From the NCBI GenBank assembly GCA_020091685.1, contig CM034600.1, forward strand, positions 37,491,536 through 37,555,535: DNA of 64,000 nucleotides, given 5' to 3'. Origin of the DNA: Lutjanus erythropterus. Taxonomy: Eukaryota; Chordata; Actinopteri; Lutjaniformes; Lutjanidae. The notes beneath the pieces are model-generated. The model was not told where the DNA came from, did not search any database, and saw nothing but the letters and a program-made list of their open reading frames with translations. Position 1 is the first letter of the stretch. Every line of letters begins with the position of its first letter. Shown one piece after another: positions 25,160-38,600 of the stretch. The translations under genes were made by a program, and so were the position numbers.

Positions 25160-26465
25160 AAACCAGCAACACCAGCACTCTGGACTGGGACTGGACCAGT
25201 AAGAGCTGCTGGGCCTCCTCAGTGTGTCTTGGTTTAAAGTTTAAAAGTTTTAAGAGTTGAGAGTGAAGTGTGTGTCAGTGTGTGACCCAGATTAACTTGT
25301 GTCTGACTGGTGTGTGTGTTTGTTTTGTATAACAGATATATTTTATTTATTTATTTTACTTTTGTGTGCTTTTAGTGCTATTTTTCATGGCTTTATTCAC
25401 CTGTGAAATTCTTGTATGTTAATTCTATATCAGTCTTTATTATTGGAGATGTGTTTCACGTTATCTGATACACATTTCCCCCTGAATTCAGCTTGAGATG
25501 TTTGGTATTTTTGCAAACTTAAGTTTAAAACAAAACTAAGTTGCAACTCACAATTCATTTTATTATTCCATAATCAATTAATCTACTGATTTATGTCTCA
25601 AGTAATTGATTAACAGGTCTGTAAAATGTCATAATAGTGAAAAAAGCCCCAAGACTGCTTTTGTTGTCTGACTAATAGTCCAAAATCCAAATATATTAGA
25701 TTCATCATCAGTTAATAAATAAAAGCAGCTCGAACTTGAGAAATGACTTAAACAATTATCAAAGTAGTTTGCTGATTATTTTTCTGTCAACAAATCATTT
25801 TTTGTTCAATCAGTACAAGGCTCAAACACAGTTTAAGAAGCTATTCACTATAATATTGTGATCTGTGCAAAGATTTTTGGCAGTGGTTCATTTAGTGTTG
25901 TGTTTAAACCCCTGGCTGCTCAGTGTTTTCATCTGTCTTTACTCTTCGGATTGTATAAAAAAGTAAAGTTTATAACTCAGGTTTTATGCGCATGGCAGTG
26001 TGTTCTTTATGCTTTGACAGTTTTCCTAAAATTAGATTTAAAAAAAAGCAGTATATGAATTTGCTTACAGTATCGCAATATGTTGAATCGTATTGTGCTG
26101 TACGTATCAATACACAACCCTAAAACATACATGTAGATTCTCAAGCGGAGACTATGCATGATGTTTAAATATTCAAAACAGACAGTAAAGGGGTAGTTCG
26201 GATTTTTTAAGGTGGGATATTTATCCATAGTCAGTGTTTTGCCACTTTAATTTGCCCTCAGACAGCCTTTCCGGACAGGAAACTGTTATATTGCTCTGTT
26301 TGACACTGGTTGCCTATTTGTTTTGTATTATTTTGTGACTTTGGTAAATCCAAACTATCACTATTATTAATTTTAGTGTGTCTTCTCTTTTTTTTAATCA
26401 TCCGCCTCTATCCTGTCCATCTCTTTCAGCCTTTCATCCACTGTGACTGTCCGTTTTGTAATGAG
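25160..26465. other. Gene-free stretch
   Basis: AT-rich. A family-B foldback-like end ('AAAGGGGTAGTTCGG') sits near 26,188-26,250. No gene is supported. Confidence 0.45.
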
Positions 26466-26469
26466 TAAC

Positions 26470-26953
26470 AGCTGGTTCACACTACATGCTTGAGTAGCGC
26501 GAGCGCATGGCATTCCTTGTTCATTTTGGCACCCATATTAACAGGTTCAAGCGCCCACACAGCCTGTGTGTGCAGCGCTGCTCTGTCAGGCCAGACTGCA
26601 GCCACGCTTCATCTAGAGATTTGGAGGCTTGTCTCTGCAGAAATACACTTTAGAAATGATCTGTTGACAGTCATATCGACATTATATCAGCAACAGGACA
26701 CCTCTCACTACAGTTTCATTGCCTGCATCTCTTTTCACTTCTCCCTCTATCCATCCCTCCCTCCCTCCGTCTCTGAATGAGGGGTAAAATCACAGATTGC
26801 CTTCAGAAAACAGCTGTTTTCCTCTCTTCCAAACTTGTCTGCAAACTCTGTGTAGAAAGATAGGACTTTCAGCAGCCGCCGTGCAGCAGAAGAGCAGCTT
26901 GTGTGGACACCGGTGGTGCCGTCACACACTGCTCAAGTGAGTAGTGTGAACAG
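26470..26953. mobile_element. MITE with ~20-bp inverted termini
   Basis: The left end 'TTCACACTACATGCTTGAG' is mirrored by the right end 'CTCAAGTGAGTAGTGTGAA'. The roughly 430-bp interior is GC-richer than its surroundings and has no transposase. The 96-codon plus-strand frame inside it has no recognisable domain and is probably chance. Confidence 0.6.
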
Positions 26954-26959
26954 ACTGTA

Positions 26960-29900
26960 AGAACTAAACTAAACTGGACTGTTTGGTGGAAACGGCTTTG
27001 GTGAGAGGATCTGCTGAGCTTGAACCAGCAGCAGGTCACATGAGACTGTCCTTTAGTCAGGACTGTAACTCCTGAATGTTCACCGTGTTGAAATGACAGG
27101 CAGCTCGAGCAGTGATAGCAAAATCAGATTTCATGTGTTACACAACAGAGGTTTCAACAAGATTTATGATTGTGCTGCTGTGTTGCTTTATCTCACTCGT
27201 TAAAACGTACGAGAGCAGACAGTAAGTATGTTCACAGCTCCTGCAGACGTTTCGGGTTAATTTGAAGTGATCTAGTGTAGTTGAGTTGTGACCCACTGGA
27301 ATAATCAGGTTGGTGTGGTGACCCCCACAAAAAATTCATATTCAGAAAGTCAGCTGATATTCCTGAAGCTAAATTCACAAGAGCATGCAAGAATCCATTT
27401 TGCCTGGCTTCAAGTTATCTGCACCAAAAGTGGTGCAACCCATCAGCATCGTAGGAGGGACTCCTGGCAGCTACAGGCGTGGAAGCAGGGCCCATCTCGA
27501 AAAAACAATGGCGGCTCCTTAAGATGTTAGCATAGGCGGTGTGATAGCATCAGTTATATCAGAACTGGAGAGTATTTCTTCTTTGAAAGAAGAGCAAAGA
27601 ACGACACTGAAGGCTTGTTCTCCATGAAAAATGATGCTTTCACTTTTCTCCTGACGCACTTCAGCAAGAGTTTGATCCGACTGGTTGGAGTCAGCCTGTG
27701 ATAGACGTTGTCCAAGTGTCCGCCCTTTTCCAAACAGTTTCTAAGGAGCTGTAACAAACCATGTGGCGTGTCACTGTGACCTTTGATCTCTGACCATAAA
27801 CTTTTTATCAAAGCGGGGACGTTGTGTAAAATTTGAATAAAAACAGAATGCAGTGCAATAATGAGCCTCACAAGTTTCCTGGCGTTGGGGTTTTGGTAAA
27901 TGCGTGCAGGGTTTGACATTAACAAGGGCTTGAATGCCCGTGGCCACAAAATGTGACTCTGTGGCCACTAACTTTTATCCCCATGCTACCGGCCAACACA
28001 ACATTACAGTTCCACAAACATCCCAATTCCTTCACACCTTTTCGTTCAACATTCTCTTAAAACGGCAAACTGCATTTGTCACCGGCTAACTACAGATATG
28101 TCGTGACTAGTGATGTCTGAGTTTACTGAGCCTTCTTAAACTGCTACAACAATCCTTACAGAAGAACCAGAAACACAAAAGGGTGAATGTAAGCAGGGAT
28201 TTAAGTGTCGAGACTGTGACACGTCTAAAGATGTAATGTACAGCAGAGTGTGATCCCAGTTTCATCAATTAGCCGAGAACTCGAGCTTGTTTTTAATCAG
28301 AAACGCCACATCATAATTATGGGAAAAGTCGACAACAGCTAAAGAAGACTGTGTTAAATTGGCTTTTCTGTGTTGTTTTTACATAAATTTACATTTGGGC
28401 CACCAAGAATGTCCTTTTGGCAACCAAATTTGGTGGCTTGTTGTTCTCTCTGGTGTGTGTAGAATCAGACTGCCGCTGTGTTTAGGGAGTGTTTAGGTTT
28501 GAGCAGAAGTCACTCTACTGGTCCCACCACCTCCAGGCCTGGGAGGGGCTGAGATGCCTGAAACAGACACAACCGACACAGCTGGACTGACTGTAACACT
28601 CACTGACTGTGTGTCTGTGTGTGTTTCTGTGTGTGTATATGTTAACTAACCTGGCTGCATGTTAAACTGGTCATCAGCCTGTTCCTTATTTCTGCAGCTC
28701 CTTCAGTGAGTAAAAACATCTTAACTGCTCATGACTGTTGACATAGTTTCCTGCAGCTGCAGGAATGTCTGCAGTCACGTGGTGTGTATACTGGTTGTGT
28801 ACAGGCAGAGTACAAGACACCTTCTAGCGTAGAGGACGCACAAGGTGCGGGCAAAGTGTAAGCTTCAGTTCAAAAGTCTGACAAAAGTAAAGCAGCTCAT
28901 TCACCGAGGCTGTTTCAACTTTGATTATTGATCGGTCATGTGACTCCACGCAGATCAGCAGTGGTGGAGGAAGTGTGCAGATCCTTAGGAGGTTAAACCA
29001 CACGGTAAAAACTACTGTTACAAGTGAAAGTCCTGCATTCAAAATGTCACTTAATGGAGAAATCTGTAAAATATTTACTGTAATAAATCATAAAATGACC
29101 ATGATATGTCATCAGAGATTAAGGAAACATGTTGAGTTGAAAACTCCTCCTGTGACATTTCTATTCCAGGCCGTAATAACTGTCTCTGTTTGCCTGTTGC
29201 ACATAAACCAGAGTTCAAATTAATGCAGAATATTTGCTGAATGAGTAAATGTCTGTCAGTGAGTCTTAAAAAATCATTAATAATCTTCTAGAAAGAGTAG
29301 ATATTTCGAACCGGTCTGGCAGGCAGCGAGACAGGAACTCAGAGTCCAGAGTGTGTATTTTCAGAGCTTTTGTTTTCAGGTTAACGGCCTTAACTTTACA
29401 TTTACACGCAACTGACAGAGTTATAAACAGTGGAGGACTTGTTGTTGCTTGTTGCTGTCAATTTATGACGTTGAGCTTGTCTGCAGTGTTCCTGCAGCCT
29501 GCCTTATTAAAATTATCCTCAGTGGTTCCAACTTGCTGTTTGGACTGCAGGACTCGTTTTTGCTACGTATGGCTCCTTTAAAGTAAAAATATATAATTAT
29601 AATCAGGAAAAAGTACTCAAAAAGTAAAGGCACTCACTCTTTTAGTGTTCTGTCTGATGTCATTGGATGATTATGACTTATGCATTCATGTAAAAGTAGG
29701 ATTTTACTCATTTTGAACTATTTATTATTTTCATTATGGAATAATCTGCTTATTATTTTCCCCATTAATGAATTGATTGTTTGATTTGTCTCAATGACCT
29801 CGAGTCCAAACCTCAACATTATTACAAGTACATTAAAATTCTAACCATTATCAAGATGATCTTATTAATAATGCATGCTAGTCTTTTGCTTGTCTTCATT

Positions 29901-31580
29901 TTATTACCATAATAACATTTTAGATGATGTTTGCAGTTTTACTTAGAGGACAAATATGAATTTGGAGAAAAGGCTCACAATAAACAGGTTCTCTCTCTGT
30001 CAGTGCAAAAGATAATACAATTTAATAATGAAATGAGTGAAAGAAAAAGAAAAAATATAGTTAATAGTTAATAATTATATTTATAGTTATTATTAATTAT
30101 AGTTAATTCATTAAGATAAAATAGCTAACTAAATAAAAAAAGTGTGTGTTTAATCATGTGTATACTGCACAGTTAAAGGGAAGTTCAGAATAAGAGGAAG
30201 TGCGTCTCCTGACCCTCCTGTGTCGTCCTCTCCCTGTGGCTCGACTGCGGTCACTTCATCAGGATCTGTGTCTGCTTTGTATCTCTGACACTAAGTTGAA
30301 GTTCAAGCTTTATTTATCAAGACAATGGCAGGGAAATGTGTTCCTGCTGTGACTCCTCCCCTTTCTAAAAACAGATACATATAAAGGAGCTGAAACAGGA
30401 TCGCAGCAAAATCTAAGAGTTTTAAGAAAACTTTAAACAGGCACGTAATAGAAACAAACAGTGTAAGTGTAATATAAGCATGCATATACAAAGATAGTAG
30501 ACACAATAACCATGATATAGGCAACATCTTACATCCTAAATTACTTTGTGCAGAATGAACTGTGTTGTTTACCGGGTGTTTGTGGGGGTGCAGCCTCTGA
30601 GCAGTGCCAGTCTTCAGCATCCTGGTGTTAGCCCCCATGTTTTAGCTGACTGCAGCCCTGAGAACAAGCTGAGGTTCAGGTGACTGTGGTCCAAATGAGT
30701 TGCCTCTCCTCCAAACAGAAACTGTCCAAGATCAGCAGTTAGGCAGGTCAAGCTTTGCATTTCTCTCCATGTTGAAGCAGCATGCATGAGGCTCCGAGAC
30801 TCTGGAAGGTGGCGTCCATTTTTTTTCTTTTTTTTTGTCTTCTTCCAAAAATGTAAGGCACAAGCAGACATGCGAGGAACTGATTAAACTTTGTCTTTAC
30901 CTGCTCTAACTTCAGCTGCCAATATGGTAGCATGTCCAGCTGACTGATGCTAACTTACCACCTGCAGTAACATTACGTCTGTGCAAACTTGTGTTATATA
31001 CCACTGCATTCGCCAAAATCAGAGCTCATTCCCACGGGGTAAATTGGCATTTTTTTTATGTGGGAGGTTTGAGGAGGAGGAGGAGAAGGATGTGGGCTGG
31101 TGTGGTCTAACCCTAATCCTATTTTTTGAGTTACACACAGGGTAAATGTGCTGTAAGAATATGAGGAGCATGTTGAAATACTCTATTAACTGCTAAGCTT
31201 TGATGCAATTACCAGCTATGCTCCTGCAGGTGGTTGCATGGGGTTTGCTGTTCGTTTCCATTGATGGATTTAAGGGATTTATTGTGGATTTTTGTGTAAT
31301 ATATCAGATCTCAATGGGACTTCCTCGTTAAATAAAGGTAAAATTGTGAAATAGATAAAGGAATTAGCATTAGCTTGCATTAGCTAGCCACAAGATCAAG
31401 AGTCATTTTAGTTGACAAAATCTGCAGCCATCAGCTAGAAATGAGTAGAAATGATGGCTGCCACCATCGTCACTTTAAACTGCATTATGTGCAGTGTGGA
31501 GAGCTTGGCTGGCGTAGCAACAGTAACTAAGAAGGGCGGTTTTGTAATATTTTATTTTAAATGGCATAAAAAGCTCTTTT
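26960..31580. other. Gene-free repeat-rich stretch
   Basis: Diverged dispersed repeats: 27,900-28,440 ('GTTTGACATTAAC', 'TGGCCACAAAATGTG'), 28,960-29,230 and 29,310-29,582 (shared with 11,400-11,600 and 13,490-14,180), and a LINE-like 'CAAGCTTTATTTATCAAGAC' near 30,300. 30,060-30,115 is a near-palindromic AT tract. No exon is supported. Confidence 0.45.
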
Positions 31581-31620
31581 GTCTCAGTGCATTCACTGCT
31601 GGACCAGGAGTCACCTGAGG

Positions 31621-31623
<3 letters not shown>

Positions 31624-31673
<50 letters not shown>
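31624..31673. repeat. (CT)n microsatellite
   Basis: About 25 CT units. The long open frame crossing it is an artefact of the repeat. Confidence 0.95.
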
Positions 31674-31674
<1 letters not shown>

Positions 31675-31922
31675 ACAGGGACTCTCAGAGGAAGATAAAT
31701 GTCTACTCTGTTGTGCACAAATCCACACATTCAGATGTATTCAACAGCCAAAGCAGACAAACTTTTTTTTTATTATTGCAACTTGAGGAGTTGAATAGAT
31801 CCCTAGAAAGTGTTTGGCTGATGAGAACACTGACAATGAAATCACCCATGTGTCGCCGGTGGACTGATGGCTCCAGGGCCTCATGCTTAACTTCAGCACG
31901 TGAGCAACTCAACAGTTAAGTG

Positions 31923-31923
31923 N

Positions 31924-31966
<43 letters not shown>
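31923..31966. repeat. (CT)n microsatellite with an unresolved base
   Basis: About 21 CT units directly after the only ambiguous base (N, position 31,923) in the window, so the length and the join at this point are uncertain. Confidence 0.95.
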
Positions 31967-31969
<3 letters not shown>

Positions 31970-32028
31970 GTGCCTCAGGTCTGAACATGCTCACACCCCC
32001 CCATCAGACCAGTCAAACCACTCAACTT

Positions 32029-32029
32029 G

Positions 32030-32114
<85 letters not shown>
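32029..32114. repeat. Compound (CT)n(CA)n microsatellite
   Basis: A CT run of about 9 units passes straight into about 34 CA units. Poly-LS and poly-HT frames here are artefacts. Confidence 0.97.
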
Positions 32115-32117
<3 letters not shown>

Positions 32118-32514
32118 TGCTTTACTGTGAAAGAAAGTTGTTAAAGTTCACCAACAGTTACAGAGGAGGTGAAGTTAATATTTAGTCGAGTTTTCCTTCC
32201 TGCTGTGATTCTCTCTCAGCTCTCCTCCCCCGCAGGCAGCAGTGTTGAACGTTTCCCTCCATTTCAGGCTGCGGTCTGTTGTGGACAGACTGAATCAGTC
32301 ATGTATTTTTCCAGCGACTCTCCTCTACCTGTTTGAGGACAGTTCACCTGTTTGTGAAACCAACTTGGTGTGTCATATTGTTCTCTGAAGGGTCACTGAG
32401 GACTGACTCACTGTGTTGTGTCACGTTTGGTTTCATGTCCTCATGAGGTGCATCTGTGTGGAAAAAAACAGACACTTTGTTCATTTTATTTTAATTTTTA
32501 TTTTAAATTTTAAT

Positions 32515-32560
32515 TTCATTCATTCAGCCATACTGTACACAGTATGGCTGAATGAATGAA
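32515..32560. repeat. Perfect 22-bp inverted repeat, 2-nt spacer
   Basis: The arms 32,515-32,536 and 32,539-32,560 are exactly complementary over 22 bp, centred on the dinucleotide AC at 32,537-32,538; the core reads TATGGCTGAATGAATGAA on the right. The flanks are not complementary. Confidence 0.95.
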
Positions 32561-33265
32561 TAAACCTCCTGACCTTCCCCCTGGGTCACGATTCTCCTGT
32601 ACTGCTCCTGACTTTTTTTTTTTCCTTTTAATTTATCACAAACCGTCTCTGGCACTACACAGTGTGTTTAAAAACCTATTACTCCAAAAGTGGACTGTTT
32701 CTACCTGGGCAACAATACAGCTATAACAAAGCAGACGTCCTACACAGAAGAATTCCTGTTTCTTAAGAAAAGTTTTAAAGGAATGCACCATGCATTTTTG
32801 TAAAATCTTTATCATCTTTTTTATCTTTGAATTTGCATCCTTTTCTAATTATTGGTCTTTACTGCACACCTGCCTGTGTGAGAATTAAAACCTTCCCGCG
32901 CCGACACTGTCACCGATAACGATCTCAGTAAACTCAAAATATCCTGCCAGAAATTTACAGGTGATTTCACACAAACACTGCAGACAGGTTTTTCTAGATT
33001 CTCTTGTGGTATATAGTTGGTTATATATGACTGACACATACAATTAAGACACATAAAGTGGCATCCTTTGTACTTACTGACTGTAAACATTCGCAGGAAT
33101 GTGATGAATATGATAAAGTGAGTCAGTGAGTGTGTGGGATGAGCTCAGGGAGGATTTTGAACCGTTTCAGAGGAGACTTCAATAGTCTGAGGAGTCAAAC
33201 AACATGCAAACCTCTATAAAGCCTGCAAGTCTTTGAACACAGTGTTCAATGGGTTTCTGTTGACT

Positions 33266-33269
<4 letters not shown>

Positions 33270-33319
<50 letters not shown>
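33270..33319. repeat. (CA)n microsatellite
   Basis: About 25 uninterrupted CA units. Confidence 0.97.
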
Positions 33320-33322
<3 letters not shown>

Positions 33323-33559
33323 CATAAATATAAAGAAAAGCCTTATTTTCCTGCTGATGTGTGTTGGGACTCTTAACAGTCTCACACACACATACATCAT
33401 GTCATTACATTAAAACTAAATTTGATATCATCTCTGCAGCTCCGTGCCTTTCTGCTTCTCTCTAAAGACAAAATATGCTGATTATTTGTGACTGTTTTTT
33501 CTCTGCTACTGCACTTTCATGTCAGTGCCACAGAGGCTGTGGCCTGTTATCAGTGGGGA

Positions 33560-33885
33560 TAAAAATTAAGAACCGGTTCCAAATTATCTGATTAATCAGA
33601 ATTGTACGCCTCTGAGCCAATCGATTCCTTTTACCAATGCCAGGATGTTTTTTCTGACAGTTGTGCGTTGCGAAACAATGATGTCAAAGTCATGTCTACT
33701 CATACTGCTGGACAAATTTCAGAAAAAAAGGAGTCATGTCAGAAATGGTCCAACCCATGGCTTAATTTCACAAAGAAGGATCACAGCAGTGGTTGTTGTA
33801 ACGTCTGTAAAATGATGATTTCAAGGCTGAAACATGTTTCTACGCAACACGGGCTTAAAGGCATAATCCCTTTCAGTCATCACGT
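33560..33885 (+). pseudogene. BED-finger hAT transposase remnant
   Basis: The plus-strand frame 33,602-33,889 (95 codons) contains 'WSNPWLNFTKKD', then a C-x2-C pair ('CCNVCKMMIS') and a downstream His pair ('LKHVSTQHGLKG'). This is the layout of a BED zinc finger (aromatic, CxxC, HxxxxH) at the N-terminus of hAT-type transposases and their domesticated relatives. The residues between the Cys pair and the first His are shortened compared with a standard BED finger, and no DDE domain or hAT dimerisation domain follows before the frame ends. I read it as a decayed transposon end, not a host gene. Upstream 'GAACCGGTTCC' sequence is consistent with the element's own flank. Confidence 0.6.
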
Positions 33886-33889
33886 ATGA

Positions 33890-35450
33890 CCCTCTAGAAG
33901 AAGAAGTGCAGTGGTGTCCGTATCTGCAGCCCTCTGCATGTGTTTCTGTGTTTTCTCATTTTTTTTTTTTTTTGCTCGGGACAGTTTGGGGTTTTACTGT
34001 TAGCGTTTGCCTCCTGGGAATAAGACTCAACAGTCGACTTTCTTTCTGGTGCGTTTATGAACGGCTCGGACAAATTCTTCTGATTCTACCTTTAAATTCC
34101 AGGAGTGCCATGTGCTTGACGTCCTAACTGAGCAGCATGCTTGTTACAGTTATAATAATATCATTACCACACAGGCAGGTTGAGCAGATCTTTTCTGTGA
34201 CTAAGAAATCCTTAATGAAAATGAATGCTGTGCTAATATTCTCTCATTTAATCCAGTTTAGATTTGGGGGGTGACATGCAGCAAAGGGCCACAGGCTGGA
34301 ATACATGTGCACGGTGCACATGCTCTGCTAAGTGAACTATCACAGCTTCCTGGTATCAATAAAGTCTTATCAGTTCCCATCCATTGCCAGACGAATTAGC
34401 AAATGAGAATTAGTCAGGAACAAAATGCACCTGGACCCCACTAAAGAGATCTACAACCAGACTGAGAGCAATGACATGTGCAACTGTTAAAAGGGTCTAC
34501 AGAGCAAAGGCAGAGCAAATCTTCAAACACTTTCCATCACCTAAAATGTGTCCAGGACGGATCATTAAATTATGTGAGTTAGAGCGGAATCTCTTGCTGC
34601 ATTCACTGACACTCAGTCCTCAGAGCTTCAGAGTTTCCGTCCATCCCAACTTTTCATGTATATAATTTGAACTAGAACTTTCTGGGTTGGCAGCTGGGAT
34701 AGTTGGGCATCTTTTAGAGGTGACAACTGCAACCCAATGGTACTCCTCTACATCCACCCCAGGTCAGGACCTGTGCTGAGTCTTCAGCAGAAACCAATGG
34801 GCTTGGAGCTGAGAGCAGCAGACAGGAAGTCAGAAAGTGTTTAGAGATGGTCTAACATGTTCTTGGTTTTGGTTGGGTTCATCCCCTGCTTACAGCCCTT
34901 TGCTGCATGTCGTCCTCCCTTTCCCGTCCTCACCTCAGGTGTCCCATCTAAAATAAAAACATAAAACCCTCAAACTGCGCCGTGTTGCTCCATTAATGCT
35001 GACTGATCTGATCTGTTGTCCTTTAAAATGCAGAGTCAGTCTGTCGGCCCGCCGGCAGCACCTGTTACCTGTGGCGGGTAGTGGGCGTGGTGTTTATCCC
35101 TGGTGGGTGTTGTTCAGGCATTCAGTGAAACTTTATTAAACACAAGAAACAAAACATGAAAGAAAGAATCAAAAGCAAAGTTCACCTGAGGGCCTGCAGT
35201 TTACCAACCAAAACACTTAAAGCTGCACTTATTTATATTTTATGTACAGCGGGTAGTTGTGGAGGAAATATTCAGAAAGAAACTTTAAAATATTAAAAAT
35301 AAAAGTACTTAATGCAGTAAAATATTCTCTGTGACTCTTCTACTTTCACGCATTCAGTGACTTTGACTCATGCATCAATGTAAAAGCAGGATTTTACTGT
35401 TGTACTTGTGTACAGATTTCAAATTAATGAACTTGTCTTTTGTTTTCTCC
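33890..35450. other. Gene-free stretch upstream of the DNase-like gene
   Basis: Holds two SINE fragments: 34,262-34,345 on the minus strand and 34,892-34,955 on the plus strand ('CCCTTTGCTGCATGTCGTCC', 'CCTCACCTCAGGTGTCC'). A diverged hAT ACTT-type fragment lies at 35,250-35,430. No promoter motif can be placed, and the first exon(s) of the downstream gene must lie here or further left. Confidence 0.5.
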
Positions 35451-35454
35451 TCAG

Positions 35455-35629
35455 TCCAACCATGGGGTGGCGCTCTCCTCATCTTCCTCTCCTCCTCCTC
35501 CTCTTCTCTTGCCTCACCCTCTTGTTTGGAGGGTCGTCGGCTTCGGGATTAAAGATCTGCGCCTTCAATGTGCAGAAATTTGACTCGACGAAAGCCTCAA
35601 ACTACAGAGTGTTGCACACTTTGACACGG
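35455..35629 (+). CDS. dnase1l1l: DNase-like gene, first coding exon
   Basis: Acceptor TTTTCTCCTCAG precedes a 7-nt leader and the ATG at 35,462. It encodes residues 1-56: signal peptide and first beta strand of the nuclease domain. It ends in phase 0 at 'LHTLTR' before GTAGGA. Confidence 0.88.
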
Positions 35630-38600
35630 GTAGGACACACACACCTGCACACACACACACTGTCTATCATAGTGTGTGTGTTTTCTGCTGCTATCTGAAA
35701 AGCTGAAACATATTCTGTGATAAATAAGTATCCCCTGCTGCCATATTACTGAATCTTCCTATCTTAAATCTTAAAGGAACAGTTCATCCTAAAAAAAAAA
35801 AAAATCAAAAACATATTTCTCCTCTGGCCTGTTGTTGTTGTTGTTTATCCATTTAGATTTTGTTGGTGTGAGTTACAGAGTTTTGGAGATATCAGATGTA
35901 GAGGTGTCTGCTTTTTCTCCAATATAATGGGACTAAATGGCACTCAGCCTGTGCTGCTCAAAGTGCCCCAAAAAACACATATGAAAAATCAAAACCTACT
36001 TTCTTCTCTACCAGAAAGAAAGTAGTTCCTACATGAAATTGCTCACAACAGGGTCTGTGGATTATCTTGGGTAACCGGGTCATGGTTTTTGGAAAGAGAC
36101 ACTGCTTTTTAATTTTTCAATAGCATTTATTTTGTTGCTTTGATCAACACAAGCTGAGTGCCATTTAGTCCCATTGTGCTGGAGAGAAGGCAGACGGCCG
36201 ATATCTAAAATTCTGCAACTCACAGTGATTAAATGTCGACTGTAATGAGATGGATGACCTACAACAGTGGTGTCCAACCTTTTTCCTTGTACTGAAGAAA
36301 AGTTGAGCCCGGACATGATCACACACTAAGTGATTCATGTGCTTTACTATCAAAAAAAATTAAGATTACAGTACTTTCCTTTCTGAGAACCTTCGCCCTG
36401 AGTAAATGTCTCTTTTCTAGATTAACAATTTTTCACTCAACAACCCAACAGAGTAGATTTACACTCACTCATCCTTACCACAAGAATAATAATGATTTGT
36501 TATCACAGAGCTGAGAGGTCAGAGAGTTGTGGTCTATTTTGAGAGAGGACAAAAAAAAACTCTGCAGACAAAGTCTTGGGGACCCCCAGAGACTTTTGGG
36601 GCCCTCCTAACAGAGAATCACTGATCTACAATATCAGTTCCTGCAGCAGAGCTTATTAAAACAAGATGAAAATAATGTTATTTTTATAGTTTATGTGGTT
36701 AAAATCCAGTGCTCTGATGATTAAACTCCAACTGACTATCTGCGTCTCTCTGTCTTTGTCTCTGTGCAGGTTGTTGCTCGTTATGACATCTGTCTCCTGC
36801 AGGAGGTGATGGATTCTCAAGCCATCAACGCTCTGCTGGCTTCTCTCAACAGGTACAGTGAGAACTGCTGAAGGAGGTCGCACTCATTAACTCACCGCGT
36901 CCCTCTGCAAGTCTGTAGGAACGAGCAAAAAATTTTCAGGAACTATTGGCTAGTCCTTTAAAGGGTAACCTGTAAACTAGTCAAAGTCTGTCCACTAAAA
37001 GTGCTTGTTCTGCCACTGAGAGGTTCAGATTTTTATTCCAAGTGTCTGACAACATTATGGAAAGGATCCCTACAGAGAAGGGCCTTTTTTAAAAAAAACT
37101 AAAATATGTTTTGTTTAACCAGAAAAAGGTGATTTGTCACTCAGAAATGGTAATTTTCTCATCGTTAAACACACTTCATTCAAACTGGACAGAAACAAAA
37201 CAAAATTCGCCGACCAAATCTCTGGTTTGGTTGAAATAAACTCGTAATTCACAGTGTTTGACGTGAAAATATCGGGATAGGAGCGAGGGAGAGGTCAGAC
37301 GTCAGACAAGCGGCGGGGAGAAACGGTGTGCAGAGCCAGAATATTTTCAGCTCTAACTCTATGAATTAAGGGTTTATTTCAACCAAACCAAAGCTGGTGA
37401 TTGTTGGAACAGTGGAAAGGCAAACCAAGATAGTTTTGATGAGTTTTATAAGTTTAATAAAGTGTTTCATACAATTATAAAATTACTGTTTCTGTAAATG
37501 CAGTCTGGTGGCTTTGAACATTGAGATAAATCACCAGTTTCTGGTTAAACAAAAATGATTAAATATATTGTCTTTGTACTGAATTCAACTGAATATAGGT
37601 TGAAAAGTTTTTCCAAATCATTGCATTTCATTCCCAATTTCATTTGAGCAATAATCTGTATCAGTGAGTCTGCACAGCGAAGCACACCATCACCGTTCTC
37701 ACATCCTTCTGTCCAAACTTGCATTCTTCTGTCAGTATCTTTGCTGGTTGTAGCTCATATTTGTGCAGAGTTTGACTATTTCAATAACCCGGAACAGACT
37801 GAAACTCATTTTGTTTTTGATATTTTTAAGAAGAGAACAAGTCACAGTACAAAATATTTGTTTTAACTGATGAAATGCTTCTTTAGGGATTTAGGATACA
37901 GCATCAACTGTGAAGTCTGTCTCTCATTTCTCACTATGTGAATGTTGACAAAACATCGTCTACTAAACTGGAGGATTTAAAAGTGAACGTACTCAGACAG
38001 TAATACTAACCGTGCTGTAACTGCATCATGTATATTAATACAATATGGTGACCATTACCTGTATGTGTCTGCTGTCTGCCTCCAAACAGGGAAACTGACA
38101 GGTACAGTGGATTTTATGAGCATGTGGAACATTATCTAATCACGTTTAATCATCCCAATCACCTTTATTTACTCTCTTTACTAATCCTGATGCCAGCCTG
38201 TGATATTAAATAACACTTTATTTGGGATGGTCGCTGTTACAGTAACTCTGCAGCCGACTGTCGACCAGAGCTGTCTCAACAGACCAGACTGGATGAAAAG
38301 TGTCAACAGTTTTATCGATCAAGTGTTTTGTTGAAATGTCTTAAAGGTAGACATTTTCTGATTATTTTTACATTATCATGTAACAGTTTAAGTTTATGTG
38401 CTCTGTGCATTCATCACACAGACATTGACCAGCTTAGCTTTGCAGGAAAAAATGAGGGGAACTGTTTGTCTTTCAATATTAATCACATGTCACAACTGAT
38501 TTACATGTTAAAGCCTGAATCTATAACATGTAAACAGTTGACGAGGCTAAACTTGTACCTGCATTAACTCTCTTATTTAGACAGTTAGCAGCTGAAGCCA

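Noticed and set aside
26490-26780. 96-codon frame as a gene
   Set aside because: It lies wholly inside a MITE with inverted ends and has no recognisable domain or splice structure.
31587-32144. Long open frames rich in Leu-Ser and His-Thr
   Set aside because: They are translations of (CT)n and (CA)n microsatellites.
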